NCBI GenBank assembly: GCA_040882505.1
Contig: JBBEBE010000001.1
Span: forward strand, 1 to 64,000
DNA length: 64,000 nt
Source: JBBEBE01 sp040882505
Lineage (GTDB): Bacteria; Bacteroidota; Rhodothermia; Balneolales; Balneolaceae
Direction: 5' to 3'
Shown here: positions 63,621 to 64,000 of the stretch, piece by piece
How positions within the stretch are numbered: the first letter of the stretch is position 1
Layout of the letters: each line of letters opens with the position of its first letter
Notes under the pieces: model-generated
Told to the model about the DNA's origin: nothing
Databases searched by the model: none
What the model saw: only the letters and a program-made list of their open reading frames with translations
Program-made: the position numbers and the translations under genes

Positions 63621-64000
63621 CAACTCCCTCTCATCATTCGCATCATCAGATCGGACATCCCGATCGGCGTCGTACCCTCGGGAATCTCCAACGCCGACGG
63701 CGATAGTACACCCCGGCGAATTCGAACAGCTTCAATTCGTGTGGTCAATTCCCCGTCTTCCCTGTACTCGATACGAAGCGGAAAACTGTTTCGATTCATA
63801 AACACTTCGACCGGAACGTCCATCTCCAGAAGACCAGAGAGGGATTGACGCCAAAGAGTCTCCAGATACCCCCACGCAACCTGGATCTCGGATGTCAGCC
63901 ATACCGAAACCATCAATGGACGGTCCGGGTGCCGGACCTCAAACTCAACGGCCTGCATGCCCTGAATCTCCATCTTTCGACCCGTCTCGCGAACACGAGA
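63620..64000 (-). CDS. DUF4412-like protein, 5' end beyond the window
   Basis: The frame is open to the window edge and keeps family-like sequence before the first internal ATG (63973): RETGRKMEIQGMQAVEFEV, then SVWLTSEIQVAW and a beta-rich part ending GMSDLMMRMMRGS. ETG-K-x-I-G followed by VWLT is the pattern of DUF4412 proteins, exported beta-rich proteins common in Bacteroidota. At least 126 residues are visible; signal peptide not seen. Stop overlaps the next start (ATGA), so it is co-transcribed with the 5'-nucleotidase pair. Confidence 0.65.
   Translation of the reverse strand, partial: SRVRETGRKMEIQGMQAVEFEVRHPDRPLMVSVWLTSEIQVAWGYLETLWRQSLSGLLEMDVPVEVFMNRNSFPLRIEYREDGELTTRIEAVRIRRGVLSPSALEIPEGTTPIGMSDLMMRMMRGS

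Overview
This is a chromosomal window of moderate GC content from a Gram-negative bacterium of the Bacteroidota/Rhodothermota/Balneolota group. The affiliation is an inference from several lineage-type traits seen together: an AccD that lacks all four zinc-ribbon cysteines, a single-chain fused E1 alpha/beta 2-oxoacid dehydrogenase, DUF3109 and DUF3857 proteins, a 5'-nucleotidase split into two adjacent genes, a serine-palmitoyltransferase-type enzyme, and promoter boxes resembling the Bacteroidota TTTG/TAnnTTTG type. Most of the window is dense housekeeping sequence. The first ~1.9 kb is different: AT-rich, gene-poor and next to a tRNA-Glu.

Layout. 1-1932: 3' end of tRNA-Glu(TTC), an orphan Cys-rich secreted protein and a decayed stretch with a 24-bp tandem duplication. 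1933-6201: methyltransferase and polyprenyl-phosphate-type glycosyltransferase, a MerR regulator, then heme A synthase and heme O synthase divergently placed. 6251-10128: fused E1 dehydrogenase and fumarase. 10264-16109: a probable sphingolipid or sulfonolipid locus (GNAT-fold N-acyltransferase candidate, serine palmitoyltransferase homologue, two GT4 glycosyltransferases and a divergent NAD-dependent epimerase/reductase). 16112-19051: secreted Ig-like protein, mutY, rpsU. 19141-22760 (minus): radA, flippase-like membrane protein, class I aldolase. 22990-26318: membrane fusion protein plus a C39-peptidase ABC exporter with no visible cargo peptide. 26359-30859: dus, serS, an Lrp-type regulator and an unknown membrane protein. 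30880-40239 (minus): a long run pyrC, DUF3857, tsaB, accD, obgE, dprA, DUF3109, rpoN. 40338-42068: xseA and ndk.

42190-47790 is the most system-like block. It holds a receiver-like/FixL-type heme-PAS/NarL-type histidine kinase, its NarL/LuxR response regulator, an outer-membrane beta-barrel, two consecutive YceI-like proteins and a protein resembling the Acg nitroreductase-like family. Kinase and regulator form an obvious pair. A regulated envelope/redox module responding to a heme ligand such as oxygen is an inference from motifs and gene order.

47902-64000: methylglyoxal synthase, a YyaL/SSP411-type thioredoxin-fold protein, an active plus inactive M16 peptidase pair, a rhodanese, PEP carboxylase, a bile-acid/sodium symporter family protein, acyl-CoA synthetase, a uracil-DNA-glycosylase superfamily protein, a branched-chain aminotransferase, and a metallophosphatase/5'-nucleotidase-C pair in which both halves have changed signature motifs. 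At the right edge a DUF4412-like gene runs out of the window.

No CRISPR array, rRNA, intact insertion sequence or prophage was seen. Functional names rest on motif recognition by eye. No database search or structure prediction was run.
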